64,000 nucleotides of DNA from Brachionus koreanus (taxonomy: Eukaryota; Rotifera; Eurotatoria; Ploima; Brachionidae). The position numbers were made by a program, and so were the translations under genes. The notes under the pieces are model-generated. The model saw only the letters and a list, made by a program, of their open reading frames with translations. It was not told where the DNA came from and made no database searches. Below, piece after piece: positions 1 to 14,700 of this stretch (the first letter of the stretch is position 1; every line of letters begins with the position of its first letter). The stretch spans positions 640,158 through 704,157 of the forward strand of contig PJRA01000114.1 in assembly GCA_016987375.1 (NCBI GenBank), given 5' to 3'.

Positions 1-619
1 AATTTTTTTCCCCTAAATTTCATCATAAAATCTTTAATTTTCAGATGATTTTATAATGATTCTTTAAAGAATCATTGATTTTTCATTACTTTTGGGTTGA
101 CTGGGAATTCTTAATAGTTAAATGATCTTTAGCTATTTTTTTTAAATAAATTTAAAAAAAAGCTGACTTACGAAGAAAAAATGACTACTTTTTAAAAATT
201 TGATTTCATAAAACTCCCATCTCATAAGGATGTTTTTTAAACCAAGTCAACAAGTTAGTTAACACAAAAAGCACCAAACGAGTCATTTTGACTCGTTTGA
301 AAAAATTTTAAGTCCTCGTATCTTTTGAAAAGATTTTTCAAATAAATATATTTTTTTTGAATTAAGTAGATTTTAAAATATTCTTAAAAAAATGATATTG
401 CTTTATAAAATTAATATAATTTTTTTGTAAAATATTTTTGAATTAAAAAAACATGAAAAAATGCTTGGTGCTTCTAGTTTTAATTAAATAAATTTAATCT
501 ATTTTTAAAATTTTAACATACAATAAAAAAAGAAAAATCATGGGTTTTTTTAGATTTTTTTAGTTTACGAATTAAAAAAAAAACAAAAGTTTTCTAATCT
601 TAATTACATAAACAATTAT
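1..619. other. Non-coding AT-rich left edge
   Basis: I see no open frame of interest, no RNA gene and no conserved motif here. The sequence is homopolymer-rich AT, and its right boundary is the decayed mariner element. Confidence 0.6.
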
Positions 620-1350
620 ACTCTCAAGTCGTTACTTTTCTATAAGCGAGTTTTTCGATTTCTCTCTTGTATTGACGGCTTTTTGAAGCAAAAAAACTCA
701 CCAAACCCTTTTTCATCTTGGCATTGGTTAGTAAAATATTTTTTCTCTAAGAAAATGAGCGAAAAAAATGATAGTGAAAAGATATGGGCTAAATGACGGA
801 TGAGAACGAGGTTTGATCCTTTCCAGTTTTTCAATTTTTGCAATTGACACTAATCTGGCCTTCAGTTGACCAAAGAAGGATATTTTTCTTGAAGTGAAGC
901 ATAAATTTGTTCTAATTGCTCAGAATAAAGTTCTGCATTTTAAGCAGTACCGCCTGGAACCAGCTCAAAGCGTATTCCCCACTTGGAAACAAAACAACAT
1001 CACCTTTTTAACAAAGCGTCCTCTTTCACGACTGGCTGAGCTGGTTGAGATGGATACAACTATTGATTTCAGTTATCTTAATTTCGAAAATAGATTAGCT
1101 TTGTTAATAGAATTAAGGAGATATCAACAATTGTGATGTATAAAGGTCATTTGATTGGAGAGCATTAAGCTTGAGGTTGCTCTTAAAAGCCGTAGGGTTT
1201 AAGAACATTTTCAACTTCTACAAGACATATTTGACGAGTTACTGCTGCGTGGCTTTTTTCAAACAAAGATTAACACTACCAAAATTTCAAAATTTTCATA
1301 TAAAATTTTCATTTTATACAATTTTTAAAAATTTAAAAAAAGAGTTAGAC
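620..1350 (-). mobile_element. Dead mariner-family transposon, copy A
   Basis: On the minus strand, broken frames spell recognisable mariner transposase blocks in the right order. Around 830-1000 there is a stretch reading like FELVPGGTA, NAELYSEQLEQIYASLQ and KYPSLVN, which matches the segment before the second catalytic Asp. Around 650-830 there is a degraded tail with SHPSFSP and HFLREK, corresponding to the HPPYSPDLAP and LRGK blocks, ending in a run like the family's C-terminal helix. Stops and frameshifts interrupt every block, so no active transposase remains. Short open frames on both strands here are by-products. A second copy lies at 58580-59165 and shares the stretch around the KKVMLC block. 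The outer ends are approximate and I did not identify the terminal inverted repeats. Confidence 0.75.
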
Positions 1351-3647
1351 TTATTATTTTGAAAAGAATTCAATTCTGTTTATTTTAACTTTTAAATTGA
1401 CTAACTTACATTTTTAGAATTAAAAAGATGCTAAAATACAAAATATGCAATATTTTAAGAAACGCAAAATTTTTTGACATATTATTTTAGATACCATCAT
1501 AATTTACGGAAGCATAGCACTAAATACTACTCTTGAAATTCTGATTATTCATAAATTTTTAGTATTTAAGTAAATAAATCTGAATTATAGTGCATCTAGT
1601 TACCAAAGACGTCTTCCTTGTAAGACCTAGCAAACATAGCTTATATTTATTATTATTAATAAAGAAATGCACCTTATGATCATTGAAAAATCTCTTAAAA
1701 TCTATATAGTTTATAACAAAATTTGAGATAAATTATTTTTATGATTAAAAATCTTAAAAATTAAATCATAAAATAAAGATTTTACTATCTTTTGCGATCA
1801 ATATTCGTAATTTCTCTTTTTCAATTTTTAATTTAAATGTTTAATTGTCCAAATAAAGTCTTAACGTATGATAATAATTTGATAAGTGGTTTAACAAGAT
1901 AATAATTGACACTAGAAACTTCGAGAGGTTTTTAGACCCTATTTGAAACTTAAATATTTTTTGATAGAAATAAACAATAACTTTTAAAAATTAAGCATTT
2001 TGTTTTTAATTCAAAAAAAAATTAAATTTATTTTCAGAAAAATCATCTAATATGTCCTAATTACTAAATTTGAAAATTTTATTGATAATCTGCGGGGCTT
2101 TCTAGTGTTAAAGAAGATAAGAAGAAAATAAGCAAATCAAGATAATGATAGCTTTTAGCATTCGAAATAACTGTACTACCCCAGCTAAATTAGCCAGAGA
2201 TGAATTTTTCAAAACTACCGGATGGAGTTAAATCTGCTGCTAAAACAATTATTTATTCCGATTACTTACCATCTTAAAAATTTTTCTGATTAGAAAATGG
2301 AATGTGTAGGTGTTGTCAATACTGTAAATAGCTGCTTGTTTAGCTCTTTCCTCACAATAACAAATATATCAAAAATTTAAACTTAAATTTTTCCCTATAA
2401 AATTAGCAAACTTAGATAATCGGCACTCTATTGACACTAGCGTTGGGAACCGTTAGTGGCGGCTACTGGACTACCAAAACTTAGTGTTCGCCACTTTGAT
2501 AGCCACAGGAAAAAAATGTTTTTTACAAATTTTAACTATTTTTCATTTAATAAATTCTTTTATCTTTCAAATGTTCAAATTTTAAATTTTTTTTAGTTTA
2601 ATTTTTGCAAACGGACAACACCAGTACTAATTGACACATTTATTACAATAAAATTATCCTTTTTACAACTTTATTAGTTATCTAGGTTAAAATTTATAAA
2701 AGTAAAAAATAAATAAAAATCTAAATCATTCACAGTATTTTATTAATGGCTTAAACTGTTTGCATATCGAAGCTGTTTTATTTTGAGTTTCACTTTTTTA
2801 AATGGTTTTATCAAGGAAAGTGAGATATTCATGGCTGATGCCTCCAAATCTTTGAATAAATTACGCCTACTACTTGTATTTGAGAATAGAGAGTTACAGA
2901 TCAAATTTTGTTTGTTTTCCGAATTTATTTTAGAGATACGAGTAAATGGAATCTTGAGTTTCAATTCGACATAATATTAAATTCTATTTATGAGAATTTG
3001 ATTCTAAAAATCATGTATGACTAGCAAAAAACTAGATACAAAAAGAAATCTAAAACTTATATCCCCGTCCTTTGTATCCTAAAGCATCGTCAAGCTAAAA
3101 TTAAAAAGGCTTTTGAAACTTCAATTCTGCCTAGTTAGTTTGAGTTTAAAAATAAAAAATTTAAAAATTGAAATGCTATTTTAAATTAATTTCTTCGATT
3201 TAATTATTTTAAGAGTGAGATTTAGTTTACTAGTGTTTTTGTGTAAATAAATTTCAAATCTACTGTTTCATGAGTATCTAATTTTAAATTAATTTAAAAT
3301 TTAAAAAATAAACTTTTGATTATTTTAAACCTGAAAATTATTTTACATTTAATTTTTAGCAATTTTACCAACCAGGTAAAATTTAATGATAGCTGCTAAT
3401 TTATTTATTTTTTTTTATTTATTTAAATTATTGCATAAAAATTTAAAATAAAAGAAAATACTCAAAATCATTTTCTTTTATTGTTGATCGGATAAATTTT
3501 CGAAAAAAAGAGAAAAAAAATTATTAAGAAAAATTATTTCTTTCTGCGTATAAAAAGCATTGTTAAACATTGTAACCAAAATGAACTGTTGCAGGTCTTT
3601 AATTAAAAATATTAGAACTAAATAAAAAATAAATTAATTTAAATATT
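1351..3647. other. Intergenic region with one MITE
   Basis: Apart from the short inverted-repeat element at 1907-2110, I see no gene. Two overlapping open frames on opposite strands near 2743-2974 have no conserved motif and look random. A locally GC-richer patch at about 2430-2515 is unexplained. Confidence 0.5.
1907..2110. repeat. MITE-like element, family 1, copy 1
   Basis: The ends form an inverted repeat: TGACACTAGAAA at the left against the reverse complement of TTTCTAGTGTTA at the right, 11 of 12 matching. The interior is non-coding AT-rich sequence of about 200 bp. A related element with the same ends and a similar right-hand interior (TTTCAGAAAAA, then AATCnGCnnGnCTTTCTAGTG) is at 48926-49094, so this is a repeated family and not a chance palindrome. 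No transposase is present. Confidence 0.55.
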
Positions 3648-4920
3648 TTACCCATTAATTTCGTTTGACCAAAGAGTATGTTTGATTAATATTTTTTCCA
3701 AATTTTCATCAATTGGAGCTTGATATTTGTTCCTAGTAACTCCGAGCTTTCTAACACTACTTGATGTAGTTGGCCGCTTTTTCAATAAAGCTTGAGATTG
3801 ATTTGTTTGTTGGCTGGAATTATTTTTTAAGCGAATTTTGCTGTAAGTAGACGAAGGTCTTCCATTTGTCATTCTACTGCTTACTTTTGATTCATGTTGA
3901 ATTGTTTTTGTCTTATCTTTTTCGATATCATTCAAAATTTTCAAAACTGCCTCTCGATCTATAAAAAAAGTGAAATAGTTTTTCTCTTTTTTTTTTTAAA
4001 TTCCAAGCTCTACCTTGGTCTTCAGCAGTTTTAATCCAAGTCTGAAAAGGTACAGATTTTGAATTTCGGTTTGCATCACTATTAGCTCTTTGGTGGTCAT
4101 CTGCAGGCAAAATGAATTTTTGAGTCTCATTTCCAGATTCTAAATTTAATCTATTTAATTCATCCTCAATATTTTCATTTTCTTGGTTGTCAAAGTAATT
4201 GAACGTATGTGCTATCTGATGATAATATGGAAGGTTTGTCTTAAAGCTAGTGTGAGTATATTCACTTTGTGGTTCGTATGATACCAGATATTTAACACCA
4301 TTAGAATCAAGGTCTGCATCAAGTGTTTGAGTCTCTTCTTCTTTTATTTTTTGTTCATGACCTGTATAGACAGCATATTCCTCTTTTTTTAATTCAGCAT
4401 TATCGGACTTTTGCACTTTTTGATTAAATTGAGAAGCAATGTTTGGCCTCACATAGCCAAGTGAATAATTTTTCTTATACCTATCGTCACCTAGCCTTCG
4501 TCTTATATCAGATATATTTTCCGGTGTCCTAGGATTATCCCATTGCATCCAGTGTTTGGCAAATTGCGGTTTCTCAGCTTTTTGTGATAATACTGGATCC
4601 TCTTTAATTTTCACTTTTTCAGGAGCTTTTGGGGGTTTTTCGTTTACCTGATTTGGAGCAACATTTGGCTGTCTTATTTGTCCAAGTCTTTTCTTTGCCT
4701 CTACTATATAATCAGGCATTTCTTCTTGTTTGTATACCATCCAGTGATAATCATTCTTGGACTCTTTCTTATCTCCAACTGGAATCAAAGCCATTTTTTC
4801 GCTAACTTTTTCCAATTGTTCAAGAGGCGTTTCAACTATTGACTTGACTGGTGAAGCAGCTATAAGAAAAAAACAAAATTTTAAAATTGAGAAATATTTT
4901 AACAATAAATAAAATAGCAT
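3648..4920 (-). CDS. Hypothetical protein with a repeated HWM motif
   Basis: I do not recognise this gene. There are two coding exons. The upstream exon reads to TAEDQ, a donor lies near 4014, and the downstream exon resumes at about 3950 as DREAVLKILNDIEKD, with matching phase. It ends at TAA at 3648 after roughly 410 codons. The protein is hydrophilic, rich in Glu, Lys, Asn and Gln, and has two related segments: HWMVYKQEEMPDY...KKRLG and HWMQWDNPRTPEN...RRRLG, about 70 residues apart. The C-terminal part is basic, Ser/Thr-rich and probably disordered. The start is uncertain. The ATG at 4920 gives a hydrophobic leader that could be a signal peptide. However, a good splice acceptor (TTTTCTTATAG) lies at 4860, so that leader may be non-coding; the next in-frame Met is at 4794. 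The preceding gene on the same strand ends only about 145 bp upstream. Confidence 0.6.
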
Positions 4921-5064
4921 ATATAAAGAGTCTTTATTGAAAATAAAATATTGATTCCCTCAAGGAAAGTTCTTAAAAAATTTTCGTGATAAACATATTC
5001 CCAGTATCAATTGTGATACCAAAAGGTAGGCCTGATTTTTTAGGCAAAAAAAATAATCAAATTA

Positions 5065-5556
5065 TCAAAATTTACATGCTGGAGGAGTCGGAGGTGGTGG
5101 AGAGACCAATTTCACTTTAGGTTTATCATCTGCATCCAATTTATTGATTGAAACTGAGCTTGTTCCGGCCGATGAGCCTCGATTGCTAATTGTTTGTGTA
5201 ATAATTCGATTGTCAAAGTCGACCTTAATTAAATATTCAATCAGATCAATAAAGTTTTCTGAAATTTTTTTTTATTTAAAATTATTTTGAAATTTTACAT
5301 TGGTTTTGATACTGTAAAAATTTTTACTATTAGCTTTTTCAAGAGACTTGGCAAAACTAGAAGAAGAAAAAGGTCTAGCACGCTGATTGAGTACAGTCAT
5401 TCGGTCTCGTTGGGAAACAATTCCTGAGAACGCTCTACAAACAGTTTTAAACTCTTTTCTCTTAGATTTTTTTCCATAATGATCCACGTAAGTGGTTTCC
5501 GGGAGCCTAAATTTGAAAGAATCAAATAACAATGGCTGAAATGTTTTAGACGGCAT
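5065..5556 (-). CDS. Hypothetical basic protein with Pro-rich tail
   Basis: I do not recognise this gene. Two exons are supported. The first runs from the Met at 5556 (MPSKTFQPLLFDSF) to a donor inside FYSIK near 5316. The second starts after TTTCAG near 5260 as KNFIDLIEYLIKVDFDNRI and ends with a proline stretch (PPPPTPPACKF) at TGA 5065. Phase is kept across the 54-nt intron. The protein is about 145 aa, basic, with an aromatic-rich start (ETTYVDHYG) reminiscent of small axonemal or cytoskeletal proteins, but that is only an impression. An alternative 5' structure joins the upstream candidate exon at 6394-6480 to an acceptor at 5536 in the same phase. An AATAAA on this strand at 4933-4938 is a likely polyadenylation signal, just ahead of the next gene. 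Confidence 0.5.
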
Positions 5557-6393
5557 ATTTAAAGCTTTCTCGAAAAATAAACTTGATTTTTTTGTCAAAA
5601 AAAAAACTAAAAGCTCTTTAGCATTGGATTGAATTTCTTTTTATTTGATTACAAGCTTATCAACACTGAAATTCATTAAGTAAATTCGTAATCTAAACCA
5701 ATTTTTGAAAAATAATCTAAGTCTTAAATGTTTAAGATTTAGAAAAAATTTTTTTTTTCTATAAAATTCAATAAAATGTTATTATGCCTTAATTATTAAT
5801 CAAATGACAGATATCGCTTTTTTTGCAAGCCTAAATGCTCATTACATGATCAAATACATCAAAGAATCGGATCCTAATTCATTGCTCAAATTGTTGTTGC
5901 AACAAAATATAACAACAACAAAACAACTACTTCAAATATTCCAATTGAATTATTCCCCGAGAATAATTATTACAATTTTGTTTCTTTTGTTGCTTAGTGA
6001 ATTATTTACTGCAAACACAAGAAATTGACAAATATAAACAATTCACATTTAAATGGATTTTAAACGAGAAAATAATATTAAATAATATTAAAAAGGTAAA
6101 TACGTGAAGTTGTTAGCCTTAAAACAAACAGATCAAAAAGTTAATGAAGATTTATTAGATTGTGTGAAATTTAAATATCCCATTCAAAGCTACTCTAATT
6201 TCAAGATTTGTCCGATAAAGGGTTATATTTTTTTTTGTAGTCTAAGTGTATTTTACGGACTTTGTTTATTACTTAGACTAATTAATAAAAAATTATTTTG
6301 AGTTTTTTTATTAAATCGTTGCCAAGATCTCATAAAATATTAAAAGTAAAAATTTAAGGCAAAAATTTTAATTTCTAAAAAATATTAAATTAC
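5557..6393. other. Spacer or 858-nt intron, no gene seen
   Basis: It lies between the two exons that may belong to one minus-strand gene. A plus-strand frame from ATG 5804 (74 codons, hydrophobic C-terminus) has no recognisable homology and no support beyond being open. Confidence 0.4.
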
Positions 6394-6480
6394 CATTTTG
6401 ATAATTTCATCGCTTGATTTTCTACGTTTTGGTTGCTTGGTTGACTCACGCTTTGAAATAATAGATGGCAGTTTAGTCAT
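6394..6480 (-). CDS. Candidate first coding exon (29 codons)
   Basis: On the minus strand an ATG at 6480 opens 29 codons (MTKLPSIISKRES, then a basic KQPKRRKS segment, ending DEIIKM) followed directly by a GTAATT donor at 6393. The phase (0) matches the acceptor ATTTCAG at 5536 in the next minus-strand gene, which would give a protein starting here and continuing as PLLFDSF. Composition is more codon-like than the surroundings. This rests on splice signals and phase only. Confidence 0.35.
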
Positions 6481-7971
6481 TTTTTTTTTTAAATATTTAT
6501 CTGGTAAATATTGTTCTAAAAGCGTTTTTTAGAGTTTTTTTAATCTCGATTTTCATAAAATAAAAATTTTCTTAAAATTAAGATTAAAACTTTAGTTAGT
6601 TGAATTTTAATTAAATAAATGAAAAAAGTGTTTCCTTGAAAAAAATTTATTCATGCCAAACTTTTCATTAGACAAATATATGTTTTTTCTTGGATAATTA
6701 TATAAGTTTATTCGGTTTTTCTTGTTTTTTGAAAAAAATATATTAGCCGCTTTTTTTTATAATTAAAGAGAAATCTGACAAAAGCAGCTTAATTTAAAGA
6801 AAAAAAAGACTTATAAATTATTTAATGTAAAATTACCAACCTAGAATCTGGTCCACAAACATTCGATTTGAAAACTAATATTTTTTTACTTAAAAATCTT
6901 TATTTATAGTCAAGGTGAAATTCTATGCCCTAAGGCTTTGCTAAGTTAGAAGTCACAATTTCCACTTGCGTAAATAGATTCAAAGCGATCTAAATCAAGT
7001 TGGTCTGCTCAAGATCATGAATTTTGTTCTCTTAAAAATTTAAATTAATTGTATTTTTTTCTTTACCAAAGCATGAATTATTAAACTTTTATTTTTGGAT
7101 ATCCTGAAAATATTATTAGGCTTGCAAAAAATTATATTTAAAACAAAGAGTTCTTAAAAAATAACTTTAATAAAATATACATTTATCAAAAAAAAATATC
7201 TATATAATTGTAATCGTACAATAATTGAGCAATGGGTCAATACGATTTAATTAAACTAGCAATAAGTTTAAAAAGAAAATAATCAAAAAGTCATCCAAAA
7301 ATTTAAATCAAAATTTTAAAGTTTTAGTTTCAAGTAGCTGTTCAGGTATTTTTTCTGAAAAGTTCTTGTTAGTGACATTTTGTTTTAATTGCAATCAAGC
7401 TTAAAAAAAATAAAAACAAATCCAATTAAGAAAATGCTGTTTGTTTTTGGCCTGAATCCCTGTCGTTCATTCATAACTTTAAAGGCTTTGAGTGTAGTAT
7501 TTATGCATAAAAGTAAACGACAGTTTGTGTTTATATTGAATAAGAAAGACCTTCAAGCGATGCTGAATTTCATTAAGAGCAAAAATAAACAGAACGAAAT
7601 GCTAAGAATTAAATTTGAAAAAGATATCTTAATTATTATTTTTACTTGATTTTATTTTAAAAAACTAACTAATCGTAATAATTTTCTAATTTTTAGTTGA
7701 AAATGTTTAAACTAAAAAGCAGACTTAGAAGTTAGAACAACATTTTTTTGACAATCACAATTGACTCTATTTTAATTTGAATTTTAAATGGTATTTATTC
7801 TCATCTTTAGTTAAATAATCAGTTGATCTATGTATTTGTCAGTTTCTATGGTTTCAGACTAGATAAATAGCAAAAAAAGGGAACAGTTACGATAAATGTA
7901 ACTTAAAATAATTTTTTTTCAAAAAAATTTTATTTAATATAATTTCTATTATTTGCTCTCTAGAGTATTGA
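6481..7971. other. Intergenic, no gene recognised
   Basis: Homopolymer-rich AT sequence. One open plus-strand frame at about 7433-7649 (AVFMHKSKRQFVF-like, 70 codons) has no family resemblance and lacks a convincing start or splice signals. Confidence 0.5.
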
Positions 7972-11313
<3,342 letters not shown>

Positions 11314-11703
11314 ATTTGACTAGCTTTAAAAATTTTTAACTTCAAAAATAAATGAAAAAAAAATTTAAATCACTTTTTTAAATAAAACATTTTAATGTGT
11401 TTGCTTAGTGTAAAAAATCTTTCATTAAATTAATAAGTTGATAGTTTTTATTTAAATTATTTATTTGACGTTTTAAAAAAAAAACAAATATTTTGAAAAA
11501 AAAATGGTATTAGGTTGAAATTAAGTGATAATATATCATAAATTAAGCGAAAAATAATAAATCTAAAAAAAAAAATCAGATTTTCCTCCCGAGTATTAAA
11601 TTAATTAATTTAAATATAAGGAAGATGGCGTAAAAATTGATTATTTACAAATTTTAAACAAATAAGTGATTTTAGCTTTCTTTAATTTTGAATTATTGAC
11701 TAA
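11314..11703. other. Spacer between SHPRH stop and CPOX start
   Basis: 390 bp of AT-rich sequence separating two minus-strand genes. It should hold the SHPRH 3' UTR and the CPOX promoter. I see no distinctive element. Confidence 0.5.
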
Positions 11704-14700
11704 TTAGAGGTTTAAAAATAATTTTTTCACATCGCCAATAGTCAGGTAAGAAACTTTGCTATCCTGATTGCCTTTTTGCAGAGATTTAGAGCAAAGTGGT
11801 CTATCATCTTCTTGATTAGTCGAGTAACTAGTGTTTGATTTAAACATTGAATACACATGCTCCTCTATCGAATTTTTAACCATAAATCTATAGACAAATG
11901 TCGGCTTTGTTTGACCAATTCGATGGACTCTTCCAATCGATTGAACTTCTTGAGATTTGTTTAAGGTAGGCTCGACAAGCAAAACATGGGTTGCTTCAAT
12001 CACGTTTAAACCATTAGCGCCAAAAGAGTAAGGCATTAGTAAAACATTAATCGCAGAATCTTTTTTAAACATGTCTATCTTTTTTTGGAATGAATTATTG
12101 TCTTTTACATAGCTGTACGCTATTGAGTTTGCCGTCAGCAAGTCAATAATTAGATCTAACATGGTTAAATGTTCAGAAAATACCAAACATTTTGCATCTC
12201 TATCTTGTCTCAATATTTTTACCAAGCATTTAACTATACTTTCCACTTTTGCTGAGTTAGAATCTCCCTAAATTTTTAAAAATAAATAAAAATTTATAAT
12301 TGTTTTAAAATTTTTTATGTAGAATTGTTAAAGAAAAATTTTTAATAAAAAATCTTCACTTTTTTTCTAAAGTGAAATTTAATACAAATTGAACAAAAAA
12401 AATTTCCTTTTTTGATATATTTAAATTTACTAAAATAAATAATCTTAAAAAAAATACTGCAACATAATGCAACATTCATTTTTTTACTAAAATCATCAAT
12501 TCATGGGCCAAAGAGACAAAAACTTTAACACCAGAAATAAGATTGAATTTGATAATTGATTTTAAAAAAAAATTACAAAATAAATAATTTTTAAAAGAAA
12601 TTAAAATTATTATTATTGAGAAAGTAAAAATTTTATAAAAAGAGTAAATATATTAATAAATGAAAATAGTTTCTATTGAATCTTCTTTGAACTCCTAAAT
12701 TAATTAACTAATATTTTTTTTAATATGGTTGAATTGTTGTTGGTTACAATAAAGTTCTATTTTTTTATTGTGGCCAAGATAAAGATAAAAATCAATAAAT
12801 ATTAGCTCGCAAAGTTAAACTTTTTTGAGGAAATGGTGCACTGTTTAAATAAGAGAAGAAGAAAATTACAACCGTAATTGCCTTAAACATTGTGAGAAAT
12901 GATAATCAAAATTATGTATTATGAATTTTGTATTTTCTCATCATATTTCTATTTCAATTTAATAAATTAAGATTCATTCACCCTTTTTCCTCGTTTATTT
13001 AAAATAATACTTTTTCCACGCAAAAAAGATACTTTTAACGCGATTAATTTTCTAATAAAAAAACACGTATTGTTTTAGCAACTTTTCCACGGGCGCGGAA
13101 AAAGTATCGCGGAAAAATTATATGGATCCAATGATGAATCTTAACTTTTTTTTTTAATTGTTCAAATTTTTTGTTTATTTTTAATTTTTGAAACATTTTC
13201 AAATATGAGTTTATTTTTGATACAAAACAGATATTTTGTTATTTTGATTTGGTAATTTTTTTGGTGAACATTTAAATGATAAAAAAAGTAAACATACCTT
13301 TATTTTGATATTTTTGAGAATAAGTGACTCCTTGTCTAAAGCATATTCATCAGTTTCATTTGATTTAAACGACAATTTGCTACTTTTTGGCTCTGAACTA
13401 AGCTCAATCATTTTTTTCGTACTAACCAAGTGTGATTCATCATGAAAGCAATTTTCTCTGCACATAGGACAACGAACACATCGCTTTGAATTTAAATAAA
13501 ACGAATTCTCTGTAGATAATAAACTAGTATAACAATCTTTGCAAAACAAATGTCCACAGGAAAGAACAAACCACTAAAAAAAAAATTAATTTAAAGAAAT
13601 TTTGAGCTAGGTCTTGTTTTTTTTTTACTTCAAATCCCAAATTACATTGACATATAGGACATAGATCAGTATTTTCTTGATTTTCAGTCAGTGAATATTT
13701 TTTAGAAGAATGTTTCAAATAAAGAAGTTGACCAAGCTTTTTGGTTAGCAGTGCTTTGTTGGTTTTTTGCTCTCCTTCGTGGCGCATTAAATGGTAATTT
13801 ATATGATTTGGATCAATTATGTAATCCAGTTTGGCAGTGTTTGTCTCGTCAGGTTGCTTTAATCTGAGTCTAATTTTAGCCATTTCCAATTCATCCATAG
13901 AATTGACAAGTGTAGAAACACTAACCCAAAAGTGACGAGAATGCTGAAATTCAGTTTTAATCATTGCATAAAACTCAAGTATTTCTTTCAATTTTTGATT
14001 GTACGAAGTAAAGCTTTTTTCTGTTCTGCAATACCAATTCATCAATTTTATAAGCTTTTCTAGATCGCTTGTTGTTCTACTCATTAAGATTTCATTCTCT
14101 TCATCATCAGATTCTTCTGTTTTGCTCAAAAGCTTAACAGCGTCTGTCGAATTTGAAAAAAGATGCTTTGCATAGGCCCTAAAAGCCTGATCTGACTGGC
14201 ATAGCTTGCATTTGTGTGGTTTCTTTGCCCGATTAGGTCTTAAATTAGCCATATTATCAGACAAATGACAATCAGCTGCCTCTGTAACAAGCTGGCTTTT
14301 AATTTCACCTTTAAACTCTTTTAAACGAGTCAACAAGTCGTTGCGGCTATTAAATATTGATTCAAATTCAGTTGTAAATATTAGTTCAAGTTCATTTATT
14401 GTTTTTATTGTTCGTCCGCAAAAAGTATATGCCAATTTGACTTGTGTTTGTTCTCTTTCGGTTCCATCAAAATAATCTGTAAAGGAAAATTCTTTATTCA
14501 AATTTTCCCAAAATTCGTTTTCATATTTAGAAGTTTTTATGATTTCTATAATTTCTAGAAAATCAACTAATTGTGGTGGATTTTTTTTATTTTTTAATTT
14601 GGAGTTAACACTATCAACACTTTTCATAAATTGTTGCTCATCCTTGGACTTTTTTTCTAAAAAAGATGATTTGTATTCTTTTTCGCATTTATTAAGTTGA

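Noticed and set aside
2430..2515. GC-richer patch with short inverted repeats (AGTGGCG/CGCCACT)
   Set aside because: No second copy, no coding frame and no RNA-gene fold I could defend.
5804..6028. 74-codon plus-strand ORF with hydrophobic C-terminus
   Set aside because: No homology, no splice or neighbour support, and such open stretches are expected by chance in this composition. Mentioned only as part of the spacer.
7389..7649. 86-codon plus-strand ORF
   Set aside because: Opens with TTG, shows no domain and no codon-like composition.
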